Positions 1-5,729 of a stretch of DNA of 11,627 nucleotides are shown piece after piece (position 1 is the first letter of the stretch; each line of letters opens with the position of its first letter). A program made the translations under genes and the position numbers. The notes beneath the pieces were generated by a model, which ran no database searches, was not told the DNA's origin, and worked only from the letters and a program-made list of their open reading frames with translations. Source of the DNA: an uncultured Collinsella sp. (GTDB lineage: Bacteria; Actinomycetota; Coriobacteriia; Coriobacteriales; Coriobacteriaceae). The DNA lies in NCBI GenBank assembly GCA_900542945.1, contig UQPI01000063.1, forward strand, positions 1-11,627, written 5' to 3'.

Positions 1-52
1 GTCGTTGGGGACGTTCTTGTATGACTAGTCGTTTAAGAACGTCCCCAACGAC
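1..52. repeat. 18-bp perfect inverted repeat (REP-like hairpin)
   Basis: Arms 1-18 and 35-52 are perfectly complementary, with a 16-nt spacer. The spacer holds the palindrome GACTAGTC (23-30). A second pairing also exists: 26-33 can pair with 47-54, competing with the main stem for the right arm. There is no T-tract on either strand, so it does not look like an ordinary terminator for pdxT. It resembles a REP-type palindrome. The left edge may be cut by the window boundary. Confidence 0.8.
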
Positions 53-60
53 TACATGGC

Positions 61-128
61 ATGAGAGTGGATAATCTCCCGGTTTGAGCCTGCATTCAAG
101 CTCAAAGTGGGAGATTATCCACTCTCAT
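61..128. repeat. 20-bp perfect inverted repeat hairpin
   Basis: Arms 61-80 and 109-128 are perfectly complementary. After a short mismatch the stem continues inward, with 83-89 pairing with 100-106, leaving a loop of about 10 nt. The sequence is unrelated to the hairpin at 1-52, and no T-tract follows on either strand. It lies downstream of pdxT on that gene's strand and may protect or stall the pdxST transcript, or be a repeat element. Confidence 0.8.
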
Positions 129-168
129 TTGTTCTGTGTCCGGAAATCCACGCTCGTTTCTACTCTGC

Positions 169-756
169 CTACATTTGCAGGAACAGTTCGTGGAGGCGGG
201 TGTCTTCGTCGAGTTCGGGGTGGAAGGTTACGCCGAGCTGGTTGCCCTGGCGGGCGGCGACGATGCGCCCGTCGACTTCGGCTAGGGCCTCAGTGTCGCC
301 GTGCACTTCGACGATGCGGGGCGCGCGGATAAACGTCAGCGGCACTTCACCGTCGATGCCGGCTACCTGCCCCTTGGTGCGAAAGCTGCCGAGCTGTCTG
401 CCGTAAGCATTGCGCTCAACGAGCACATCCATGGTTGCCAAGCGCGGCGTCCCCTTATCGTCGTGGGCGGCAAGATCGCGCGCCAACAGAATCAAGCCGG
501 CGCAGGTGCCCAGGACGGGCATGCCCTCAACAATGCGGGTGCGAAGCTCATCGAGCATACCAAGCTCGGCAAGTAACTTGCCCTGAACGGTGGACTCGCC
601 GCCGGGGAGGACCAGGCGGTCAAAGTTCTGCTGCAAATCGGCCGCCTGCCTCATCTCGATACAACGTGCGCCCAGCTCGGACAGTCTTGCCTCGTGCTCG
701 GCAAAAGCGCCCTGGACCGCCAGCACGGCGACCGTTTGGTCTGCATAATCGCTCAT
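169..756 (-). CDS. pdxT: Pyridoxal 5'-phosphate synthase glutaminase subunit PdxT
   Basis: This is the class I glutamine amidotransferase subunit of PLP synthase. It releases ammonia from glutamine and passes it to PdxS in the cytosolic 24-subunit complex. The 195-residue protein has the family's usual size. Visible motifs in order are VLAVQGAFAEH (residues 11-21), the LPGGEST oxyanion/substrate loop (50-56), the nucleophile elbow GTCAG with Cys85, and FHPE with His179 and Glu181 completing the triad. The start has an AAAGGA ribosome binding site 6 nt upstream. It follows pdxS by only 20 bp on the same strand, so the two are surely co-transcribed. All key residues are present. Identification is based on motifs and the pdxS neighbour. 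Confidence 0.97.
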   Translation of the reverse strand: MSDYADQTVAVLAVQGAFAEHEARLSELGARCIEMRQAADLQQNFDRLVLPGGESTVQGKLLAELGMLDELRTRIVEGMPVLGTCAGLILLARDLAAHDDKGTPRLATMDVLVERNAYGRQLGSFRTKGQVAGIDGEVPLTFIRAPRIVEVHGDTEALAEVDGRIVAARQGNQLGVTFHPELDEDTRLHELFLQM

Positions 757-776
757 GTGCGATCCTTTCTGCTGGA

Positions 777-1667
777 CTAGCGCCCGCGCTCCTCCATGAT
801 AATCTCGATTTCGTCGGCGTTGATGCCCACCATGGCCTCGCCCAGGTCCTCCGAAAGCTCGGCGATGAGCTTGGCGTCGGTGAAGTTTGCCACGGCCTTG
901 ACGATGGCGGCGGCGCGCTTGGCGGGGTCGCCGCTCTTAAAGATGCCCGAGCCAACAAAGACGCCCTCGGCGCCCAGCTGCATCATCAGCGCGGCGTCGG
1001 CGGGGGTCGCGACTCCGCCGGCGGCAAAGTTTACGACGGGGAGCTTGCCCGTGGCATGGACCTCGCTCACCAGCTCGACCGGAACCTGCAGCTGCTTGGC
1101 TGCCTCAAAGAGCTCGTCGTCGCGCAGGGCAACAACGTCGCGGATCTGCTTTTGGATCTTGCGCATATGGCGCACGGCCTGAACGACGTCGCCCGTGCCC
1201 GGCTCGCCCTTGGTGCGAATCATCGTGGCGCCCTCGGCAACACGGCGCAGTGCCTCGCCCAGATCGCGGGCGCCGCAGACAAACGGCACGTCAAACTGGG
1301 TCTTGTCGATGTGGTAGACATCATCGGCGGGGGAGAGGACCTCGGATTCGTCGATGTAGTCGATTTCGATGGCCTGCAGGATCTGCGCCTCGACAATGTG
1401 GCCGATGCGGCACTTGGCCATAACAGGGATGGAGACAGCTTTTTGGATGCCCTTGATCATCTTGGGATCACTCATGCGCGAGACGCCGCCTGCGGCGCGG
1501 ATGTCGGCCGGGATGCGCTCGAGCGCCATGACGGCGCAGGCGCCCGCCTCCTCGGCGATGCGTGCTTGCTCGGGCGTGGTGACGTCCATGATGACGCCGC
1601 CCTTGAGCATCTGCGCGAGCTCGCGATTAAGTTTGACGCGATCGGCTTTGCTGGTCTGTTCTGCCAT
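777..1667 (-). CDS. pdxS: Pyridoxal 5'-phosphate synthase lyase subunit PdxS
   Basis: PdxS makes PLP directly from ribose 5-phosphate, glyceraldehyde 3-phosphate and ammonia delivered by PdxT (the DXP-independent B6 pathway). The 296-residue (beta/alpha)8 protein shows the expected catalytic residues: Asp28 in MDV, Lys85 in VMAKCRIGH, and Lys153 in MIRTKGEPGTG. These correspond to Asp24, Lys81 and Lys149 of the Bacillus enzyme. The phosphate-binding segment is FAAGGVATPADAA. I chose the start at 1667 because an AGGGAG ribosome site lies just upstream and MAEQTSKADRVKLNRELA matches where family members begin. An upstream in-frame ATG at 1709 would add 14 atypical residues. It is first gene of the pdxST operon, divergent from pdxR. 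Confidence 0.97.
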   Translation of the reverse strand: MAEQTSKADRVKLNRELAQMLKGGVIMDVTTPEQARIAEEAGACAVMALERIPADIRAAGGVSRMSDPKMIKGIQKAVSIPVMAKCRIGHIVEAQILQAIEIDYIDESEVLSPADDVYHIDKTQFDVPFVCGARDLGEALRRVAEGATMIRTKGEPGTGDVVQAVRHMRKIQKQIRDVVALRDDELFEAAKQLQVPVELVSEVHATGKLPVVNFAAGGVATPADAALMMQLGAEGVFVGSGIFKSGDPAKRAAAIVKAVANFTDAKLIAELSEDLGEAMVGINADEIEIIMEERGR

Positions 1668-1759
1668 GGTTGCTCCCTTGGTTGGCATGTGCATTGCTTG
1701 ACGGAACATCCTATCGGGGAGCTGGGTATGGCGGAATACTCAGTTTTGGAGATAATAAC

Positions 1760-1801
1760 AAGGTCAGACTAATACCAGATTGAATGATTCGATAAGGTCA
1801 G
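1760..1801. promoter_or_regulatory. Candidate PdxR operator: spaced direct repeat
   Basis: The octamer AAGGTCAG occurs at 1760-1767 and again at 1794-1801, 34 bp apart start to start (about three helical turns). Both lie in the 145-bp region between divergent pdxS and pdxR. MocR-type regulators commonly bind spaced direct repeats in such regions. The second copy abuts the pdxR ribosome site AGGTGA (1800-1805), which could allow autorepression. Promoter boxes for either gene are not clear to me. Function is inferred. Confidence 0.45.
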
Positions 1802-1812
1802 GTGATAGACCC

Positions 1813-3252
1813 ATGCTTGACTACAATTTGGAAAATCGCGGCGAAGCATCGCTTTATGAGTATGTTTACCAGCAAATTCGCGATGATATTGTTGCTGGCC
1901 GTATTGCGGCGGGGGAGCATCTGCCGTCTAAGCGCGCCTTTGCGAGTCATCTGGGTATCAGTGTCATTACCATCGAGAATGCATATAGCCAGTTGCTTGC
2001 CGAGGGCTATATTTGCTCAATGCCGCGTCGTGGCTACTACGCGTGCGAGCTTCCGGATGCGCCGGTTTTGGCTTTGGCTGCGGGGGATATCGACCGAGAT
2101 GCTGTCCCTGTTGGTCCCAGCGCGCATGATGCCATGGGGCAGGCAGAGCGATTCGACGCACTTTCTCCTTCCGCTTTGGAGGCGGCGCGGCTTTGGCAAA
2201 GTGCGCTACGGGCGACGCTGACGTCCGAAGACGAACGTGAAATCTTTTCGCCCGCACCGGCGCAGGGCACCGCTCGACTGCGACGTGCGATTGCGCACCA
2301 TCTGCGCGGGACAAGGGGCATGAATGTCAATCCCGACAATATCGTTATCGGTGCGGGCGCCCAGCTGCTCGATACCATGTTGGTTCAGTTGCTTGGCGCG
2401 GACAAGGTGTATGCCGTCGAGGATCCAGGCTATTTGCGCTTGACGCGCATCTATCAGGCCATGGGTTGCGAAGTGCGGCATGTCCCGTTGGATGCTGAGG
2501 GCGTGGACTTGAGCGCGCTGCAGAAAACCGGGACCGATGTCCTTCACCTGATGCCGTCTCATCAGTATCCGACCGGTCTTGTGACGAGCATTGCACGTCG
2601 CTATGCGTTGCTGAGCTGGGCCGCCGAGCGGCCAGGTCGGTATCTCATCGAAGACGACTTTGATTGTGAGTTTCGCCTTGCCGGCAAGCCGATTCCCGCA
2701 CTCGCGTCGATCGATGCCGCCCAGTCAGTTATCTACACCAACACGTTTTCGAAGAGCCTGTCATCGGCGTTGCGTCTAGCGTACATGGTGTTGCCCGATG
2801 AACTAATGGAGCGGTTTAAGCACAACCTTGGTTTTTACGCCTCGTCGGTGAGCTCTGTTGACCAGGTTGCTTTGGCACGTTTGCTGGAATCGGGTGATTA
2901 CGAGCGGCATGTGAACCGCGTGCGCGTTCGTGCTCGCGAGGCGCGTGATGGCCTGGCGGCGCTTGTGCGCAAGGCGTTTCCGGCAGGGGAGGTCTCGATC
3001 GAGCATGCAGACGCAGGCCTTTACTGCACTGTGGTTGCGGAGCGTGGAACGGGCGGAAACTCTTTTGCACAGGCCCTCACGCGCTCGAGCACTCCTTTTA
3101 TCGATATCAGTGACTGTTTTTGGTGTGCCGCCGGCGTATCTGTCCATGAAAACCCGACTCGAATCCTTGTCCAGTATGACGATTTGAGTCCAAAAGAGCT
3201 AAAAACCCTGGAATCGCAGCTAATGGATGCGCCCTCTAACCTAAGTGAGTAG
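1813..3252 (+). CDS. pdxR: MocR-family regulator PdxR (GntR HTH plus aminotransferase-like domain)
   Basis: This is a PLP-sensing transcription factor that usually activates pdxST when PLP is scarce. The 479-residue protein has an N-terminal GntR winged helix (about residues 10-75, with AGEHLPSKRAFASHLGIS and the recognition helix VITIENAYSQLLAEGYI). A linker follows, then a type I aminotransferase-like domain (about 125-475) with LIEDDFDCEFR and NTFSKSLSSALRLAYMVLP. Lys314 is the expected PLP Schiff-base lysine. The ATG at 1813 is favoured over an in-frame TTG at 1780 because AGGTGA sits 7 nt upstream of it. The assignment to pdxR rather than another MocR rests on its divergent position next to pdxS. 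The last residues, NLSE plus stop, are encoded by the repeat beginning at 3241, so the natural C-terminus may have been replaced. Confidence 0.92.
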   Translation: MLDYNLENRGEASLYEYVYQQIRDDIVAGRIAAGEHLPSKRAFASHLGISVITIENAYSQLLAEGYICSMPRRGYYACELPDAPVLALAAGDIDRDAVPVGPSAHDAMGQAERFDALSPSALEAARLWQSALRATLTSEDEREIFSPAPAQGTARLRRAIAHHLRGTRGMNVNPDNIVIGAGAQLLDTMLVQLLGADKVYAVEDPGYLRLTRIYQAMGCEVRHVPLDAEGVDLSALQKTGTDVLHLMPSHQYPTGLVTSIARRYALLSWAAERPGRYLIEDDFDCEFRLAGKPIPALASIDAAQSVIYTNTFSKSLSSALRLAYMVLPDELMERFKHNLGFYASSVSSVDQVALARLLESGDYERHVNRVRVRAREARDGLAALVRKAFPAGEVSIEHADAGLYCTVVAERGTGGNSFAQALTRSSTPFIDISDCFWCAAGVSVHENPTRILVQYDDLSPKELKTLESQLMDAPSNLSE

Positions 3253-3361
3253 ACTTTTGGCGCTTTGGCGAGCAGGCCGTTTTGAAGCAATCCATCTACC
3301 TGCGATTTTGTAAAGCAGTATGGGCGGTCCGCTCGGCGGGTCCTAAATAGTCTACTCACTT
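3241..3361 (+). repeat. 121-bp hairpin repeat, copy A (MITE-like)
   Basis: This is copy A of a repeat whose second copy lies at 4660-4780 in the same orientation. The copies align without gaps over 121 positions with about 27 differences. The ends are inverted: AAGTGAGTAGACT (3243-3255) against 3349-3361. Inside, CGAGCAGGCCG (3269-3279) pairs with the segment at 3325-3335 in 10 of 11 positions, so the whole element can fold into one long imperfect hairpin. The left end overlaps the end of pdxR and supplies its stop codon. No transposase or clear target duplication is visible. Confidence 0.85.
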
Positions 3362-3393
3362 GCTGTGCAAGGCTTCCGCATGAGCGAAAAATG

Positions 3394-3461
3394 AGTTTTC
3401 AACAGCGCTCCGTCCAGCTTTTGGCAAGCTTTTGGCCAGTTGGGGAGGGCTGTTGAAAACT
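3394..3461. repeat. Long imperfect inverted repeat
   Basis: Arms 3394-3406 (AGTTTTCAACAGC) and 3449-3461 are perfectly complementary over 13 bp. The stem continues inward with small bulges: CTCC (3408-3411) against 3444-3447, then CCAGCT (3414-3419) against 3438-3443. It sits between copy A and the nuclease-like gene. Its sequence differs from the 121-bp repeat, and it could be a second small palindromic element. Confidence 0.7.
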
Positions 3462-3486
3462 AAGTAGTCCGTTCGGCGCCCTTTTC

Positions 3487-3500
3487 GGCGCGTTCGCGCC
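3487..3500. repeat. Short GC-rich palindrome
   Basis: GGCGCG (3487-3492) is followed by TT and then CGCGCC, a perfect 6-bp stem with a 2-nt centre. It lies about 40 bp before the nuclease-like gene. No T-tract follows it. Its function is unknown; it may help separate upstream transcription from this gene. Confidence 0.4.
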
Positions 3501-3543
3501 AATGCGTGAGCGCCCGGGTTGAAATTCGTGTTTTCCTGTGCCT

Positions 3544-4671
3544 ATGAAGGATCTACTTTGTGACATATCGGCTTTTAAGTACTGGCGCTTGCCCCCTCAG
3601 GCCCGCGCTCTGTGTCCGCCGCTCCCGCGACCGGAAGAAGACCGGCGGCGATGCGAGCTCGCCCGTAACCCGACGGCTACGGTTGTGCTCGGCTTTCCGC
3701 TGTATACATTGGTTCGGACGAGAGGCAAGCGGACTTGCCCTGTCAGCATTAGGCAGCGGCTGTTCCTAGGCGAGTTTCCCAGGGAATCCGTGCTGGAAAC
3801 GGAACATGGGTTTTTGGTTACGTCTCCTCTGCTGACGGCATTCATCATGTCGCGGCATCTGACGGATCTCCAGCTTCTTTTGGTGTTGGCGGAGATGTGC
3901 GGCTTGTTTACGGTTTGTGCCTTGCCAGCAGCACTCGAGGCAGAGCTTTCGCGTGCAATTGAGTCGGGCGCGATTCCGGCAACCTTGGGTTGGGCGCGCT
4001 GTCCGTCCGAGGACGGCGCCGCCTCAAATTTATGGCGGCGCGACGCTTTGGTTTTGGGCGAAGACCTTGACCGTTTTTGCTCAGATGTTTGTGGGATGCG
4101 TTACGGCAAGCGATTTGTCGCGGTATCTCATCTCGTTCCACTGGGTGCCGCATCGCCTTTTGAGGTTGAGACGTATTTGTTGCTTGGGTTGCCACGATCC
4201 CTGGGAGGCGAAGGTTTTTGCGGCATAGAGCTCAATGTCGAAGTGGCGCTAAGCGCAAGTGCTCGGGCGATTGTAGGCAAGTCCCGCGTATACATTGACC
4301 TACTTCTGTCTTCGCCGGACGGAGAGCGACAGGTGGCCATTGAATGCCAAGGAAAGGGCTCACACGGGCGAGCCGGGGATGGCTTGCGCGACGCCGACCG
4401 CATGACGGCGCTTCAGGCCATGGGCTACGATGTATTTCTCCTGACATACGGACAGATATCCGATGAGGATAGATTCCACGCGATTGTTAAGGCCGTGTGC
4501 AGGTTGCTCGATGTTGAATATCGCGATAAAAGCTTGGAGGAGCAAGGGGCCGAGGCATTACTTCGGTCTGAGCTATTCGTTGACTGGTCAAAACTGGGAG
4601 AAATCGACAAAAAGATGCCCGTTAGACACAAAAAGGCCCGATCATGGACGGTTGCAAATCTAAGTGAGTAG
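3544..4671 (+). CDS. AbiEi/DUF559-like protein with probable PD-(D/E)xK nuclease domain
   Basis: I cannot name this gene precisely. Its 375-377 residues resemble actinobacterial proteins that join an AbiEi-like region to a DUF559/Vsr-like endonuclease fold. Residues below are numbered from GTG 3538. The N-terminal CDISAFKYWRLPP and VTSPLLTAFIMSRHLTD fit the former. The C-terminal half has SPFEVE (Glu209, Glu211), RVYIDLLL (Asp254), AIECQGKGSH (Glu269, Gln271, Lys273, His276) and DADRMTALQAMGYDVFLLTY, fitting the latter. The usual ExK is ExQ here, so activity is uncertain. No ribosome site is visible; ATG 3544 and GTG 3538 are both possible starts. The gene stands alone, bracketed by 121-bp repeats, and ends in repeat-derived NLSE plus stop. 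A defence or toxin-antitoxin role is only an inference. Confidence 0.75.
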   Translation: MKDLLCDISAFKYWRLPPQARALCPPLPRPEEDRRRCELARNPTATVVLGFPLYTLVRTRGKRTCPVSIRQRLFLGEFPRESVLETEHGFLVTSPLLTAFIMSRHLTDLQLLLVLAEMCGLFTVCALPAALEAELSRAIESGAIPATLGWARCPSEDGAASNLWRRDALVLGEDLDRFCSDVCGMRYGKRFVAVSHLVPLGAASPFEVETYLLLGLPRSLGGEGFCGIELNVEVALSASARAIVGKSRVYIDLLLSSPDGERQVAIECQGKGSHGRAGDGLRDADRMTALQAMGYDVFLLTYGQISDEDRFHAIVKAVCRLLDVEYRDKSLEEQGAEALLRSELFVDWSKLGEIDKKMPVRHKKARSWTVANLSE

Positions 4672-4780
4672 ACTTTTAGCGTGATGGCGACCAGATTGTT
4701 TTGCGGCAAGCTATCTACCTGCGGTTTTATAAAGCAATACGGATGGTCTGCTCGACAAGTTCCCAAAAGGCTACTCACTT
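4660..4780 (+). repeat. 121-bp hairpin repeat, copy B (MITE-like)
   Basis: This is copy B of the element at 3241-3361, same orientation and exactly the same length. Its inverted ends are AAGTGAGTAGACTTTT (4662-4677) and 4765-4780, matching at 15 of 16 positions. The internal stem seen in copy A is kept, with different bases (A-T for G-U, G-U for G-C or C-G), so pairing survives sequence change. The left end supplies the last codons and stop of the nuclease-like gene. The right end reads TAAGTGAGTAG on the minus strand, closing all three frames there as well. Confidence 0.85.
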
Positions 4781-4851
4781 AGTTTTTGACGCGAAGCCGA
4801 TGCCGAAGGTGGTCCTTTTTTGGGACGTTAACTGGTTCGCTAGACACGAAA

Positions 4852-4879
4852 AAGGCCCGGATCTTGCGGTCCGGGCCTT
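4852..4879 (-). terminator. Intrinsic terminator of the rubrerythrin gene
   Basis: AAGGCCCGGA (4852-4861) and TCCGGGCCTT (4870-4879) form a perfect 10-bp GC-rich stem with an 8-nt loop. Read on the minus strand, the stem is followed by a run of T residues (complement of the A-run at 4849-4853). It sits 34 bp after the rubrerythrin stop codon. Confidence 0.85.
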
Positions 4880-4912
4880 ATCGAGCTAGAGATTATCTCT
4901 CAGGCGGTTGGC

Positions 4913-5473
4913 TTAGCCAAAGTAGCGCTTGAGCAGGCCGGCGAAAGCCTTGCCGTGGCGGGCCTCGTCGCGAGCCATCTCGTGCACGGTGTCGTGGATG
5001 GCATCGAGACCAGCGGCCTTGGCGCGCTTGGCAAGATCGGTCTTGCCGGCGGTGGCGCCGTTCTCGGCCTCAACGCGCATCTCGAGGTTCTTCTTGGTGG
5101 AGTCGGTCACGACCTCGCCCAGGAGCTCGGCGAACTTGGCGGCGTGCTCGGCCTCCTCGTGAGCAGCCTTCTCCCAGTACAGGCCGATCTCGGGATAGCC
5201 CTCGCGATGAGCGACGCGAGCCATGGCCAGGTACATACCGACCTCAGAGCACTCGCCCTCAAAGTTGGCGCGCAGGTCAGCAACGATGTCCTCGGAGACG
5301 CCCTCCATCTTGGCGACGCCCACGACGTGCTCGGCAGCCCACTCGAGCTGACCCTCCTCCTGCTTCAGGAAGCGAGAGCCGGGAACGCCGCACTGGGGGC
5401 ACTTGAAATCCTCGGGCAGCTGGTCGCCGTCGAACTCTTCCACATAACCGCAAACGGGGCAAACAAACTTCAT
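4913..5473 (-). CDS. rbr: Reverse rubrerythrin (N-terminal rubredoxin plus ferritin-like di-iron domain)
   Basis: This cytosolic non-haem iron protein reduces hydrogen peroxide to water in anaerobes and is part of the oxygen-stress defence. The domain order is reversed relative to classical rubrerythrin. The rubredoxin-like FeS4 site is N-terminal (CPVCG with Cys5 and Cys8; CPQCG with Cys25 and Cys28). The ferritin-like four-helix domain follows (about 55-186), with EEAEH (Glu107, His110) and RDEARH (Glu170, His173) as di-iron ligand motifs. The 186-residue length fits this class. I chose ATG 5473 because AAAGGA lies 7 nt upstream and the rubredoxin motif begins at once; a longer in-frame reading from 5578 overlaps the promoter and adds unrelated residues. 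It is monocistronic, with its own promoter and terminator, and divergent from the alcohol dehydrogenase. Confidence 0.93.
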   Translation of the reverse strand: MKFVCPVCGYVEEFDGDQLPEDFKCPQCGVPGSRFLKQEEGQLEWAAEHVVGVAKMEGVSEDIVADLRANFEGECSEVGMYLAMARVAHREGYPEIGLYWEKAAHEEAEHAAKFAELLGEVVTDSTKKNLEMRVEAENGATAGKTDLAKRAKAAGLDAIHDTVHEMARDEARHGKAFAGLLKRYFG

Positions 5474-5477
5474 GATT

Positions 5478-5539
5478 CGATCCTTTCGATCGATGGCGAT
5501 GGAGCGCTCGTCCGGTCCCGTAAGGGCCCTCTCCGGACG
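5478..5539 (-). promoter_or_regulatory. Structured 5' leader of rubrerythrin mRNA
   Basis: The leader between the promoter and the start codon contains two inverted repeats. CGTCCGG (5509-5515) is complementary to 5533-5539. CGATC (5478-5482) and GATCG (5488-5492) form a 5-bp stem whose strand and loop include the AAAGGA ribosome site. Pairing would partly hide the ribosome site. A regulatory role is inferred. Confidence 0.35.
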
Positions 5540-5557
5540 TGCGTCTTGACGGGTTCT

Positions 5558-5585
5558 ATTATCCATAAATGCAACCAAATGTGAA
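5558..5585 (-). promoter_or_regulatory. Sigma-70-type promoter of rubrerythrin
   Basis: On the minus strand, TTCACA (5580-5585, one mismatch to TTGACA) is followed after 16 bp by GATAAT (5558-5563, one mismatch to TATAAT). Transcription would start near 5550, giving a leader of about 75 nt. AT-rich DNA just upstream (5595-5620) could act as an UP element. Confidence 0.65.
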
Positions 5586-5729
5586 GCCTATTAGGAATGA
5601 TTTTTAATAAAATATTTTAGGCATGTGAAGATGTTGATTGATTAACGATTGCTAGACCTCGTGCGACCTCCGATGAGTACAATCGGTCGAGCAAATGTTG
5701 ACCTATCAACAAATGAAGGAGTTTCCTTT

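Noticed and set aside
1..128. Terminator for pdxST
   Set aside because: Both hairpins lack a T-run on the minus strand, so I list them as repeats rather than intrinsic terminators.
435..1772. 445-codon plus-strand open frame across pdxS and part of pdxT
   Set aside because: It is antisense to two well-identified genes with intact catalytic motifs, has a low-complexity composition, and matches the usual mirror frame of high-GC coding DNA.
3241..4780. CRISPR array or IS element with transposase
   Set aside because: There are only two copies of the repeat with a 1.3-kb gene between, and no transposase, integrase or Cas-like protein. The gene looks nuclease-like, not transposase-like.
5579..5630. 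Repeated ATGTGAAG (5579-5586 and 5623-5630) in the rubrerythrin/dehydrogenase gap as an operator
   Set aside because: Too short to separate from chance, and the first copy overlaps the -35 box; no matching regulator gene is nearby.
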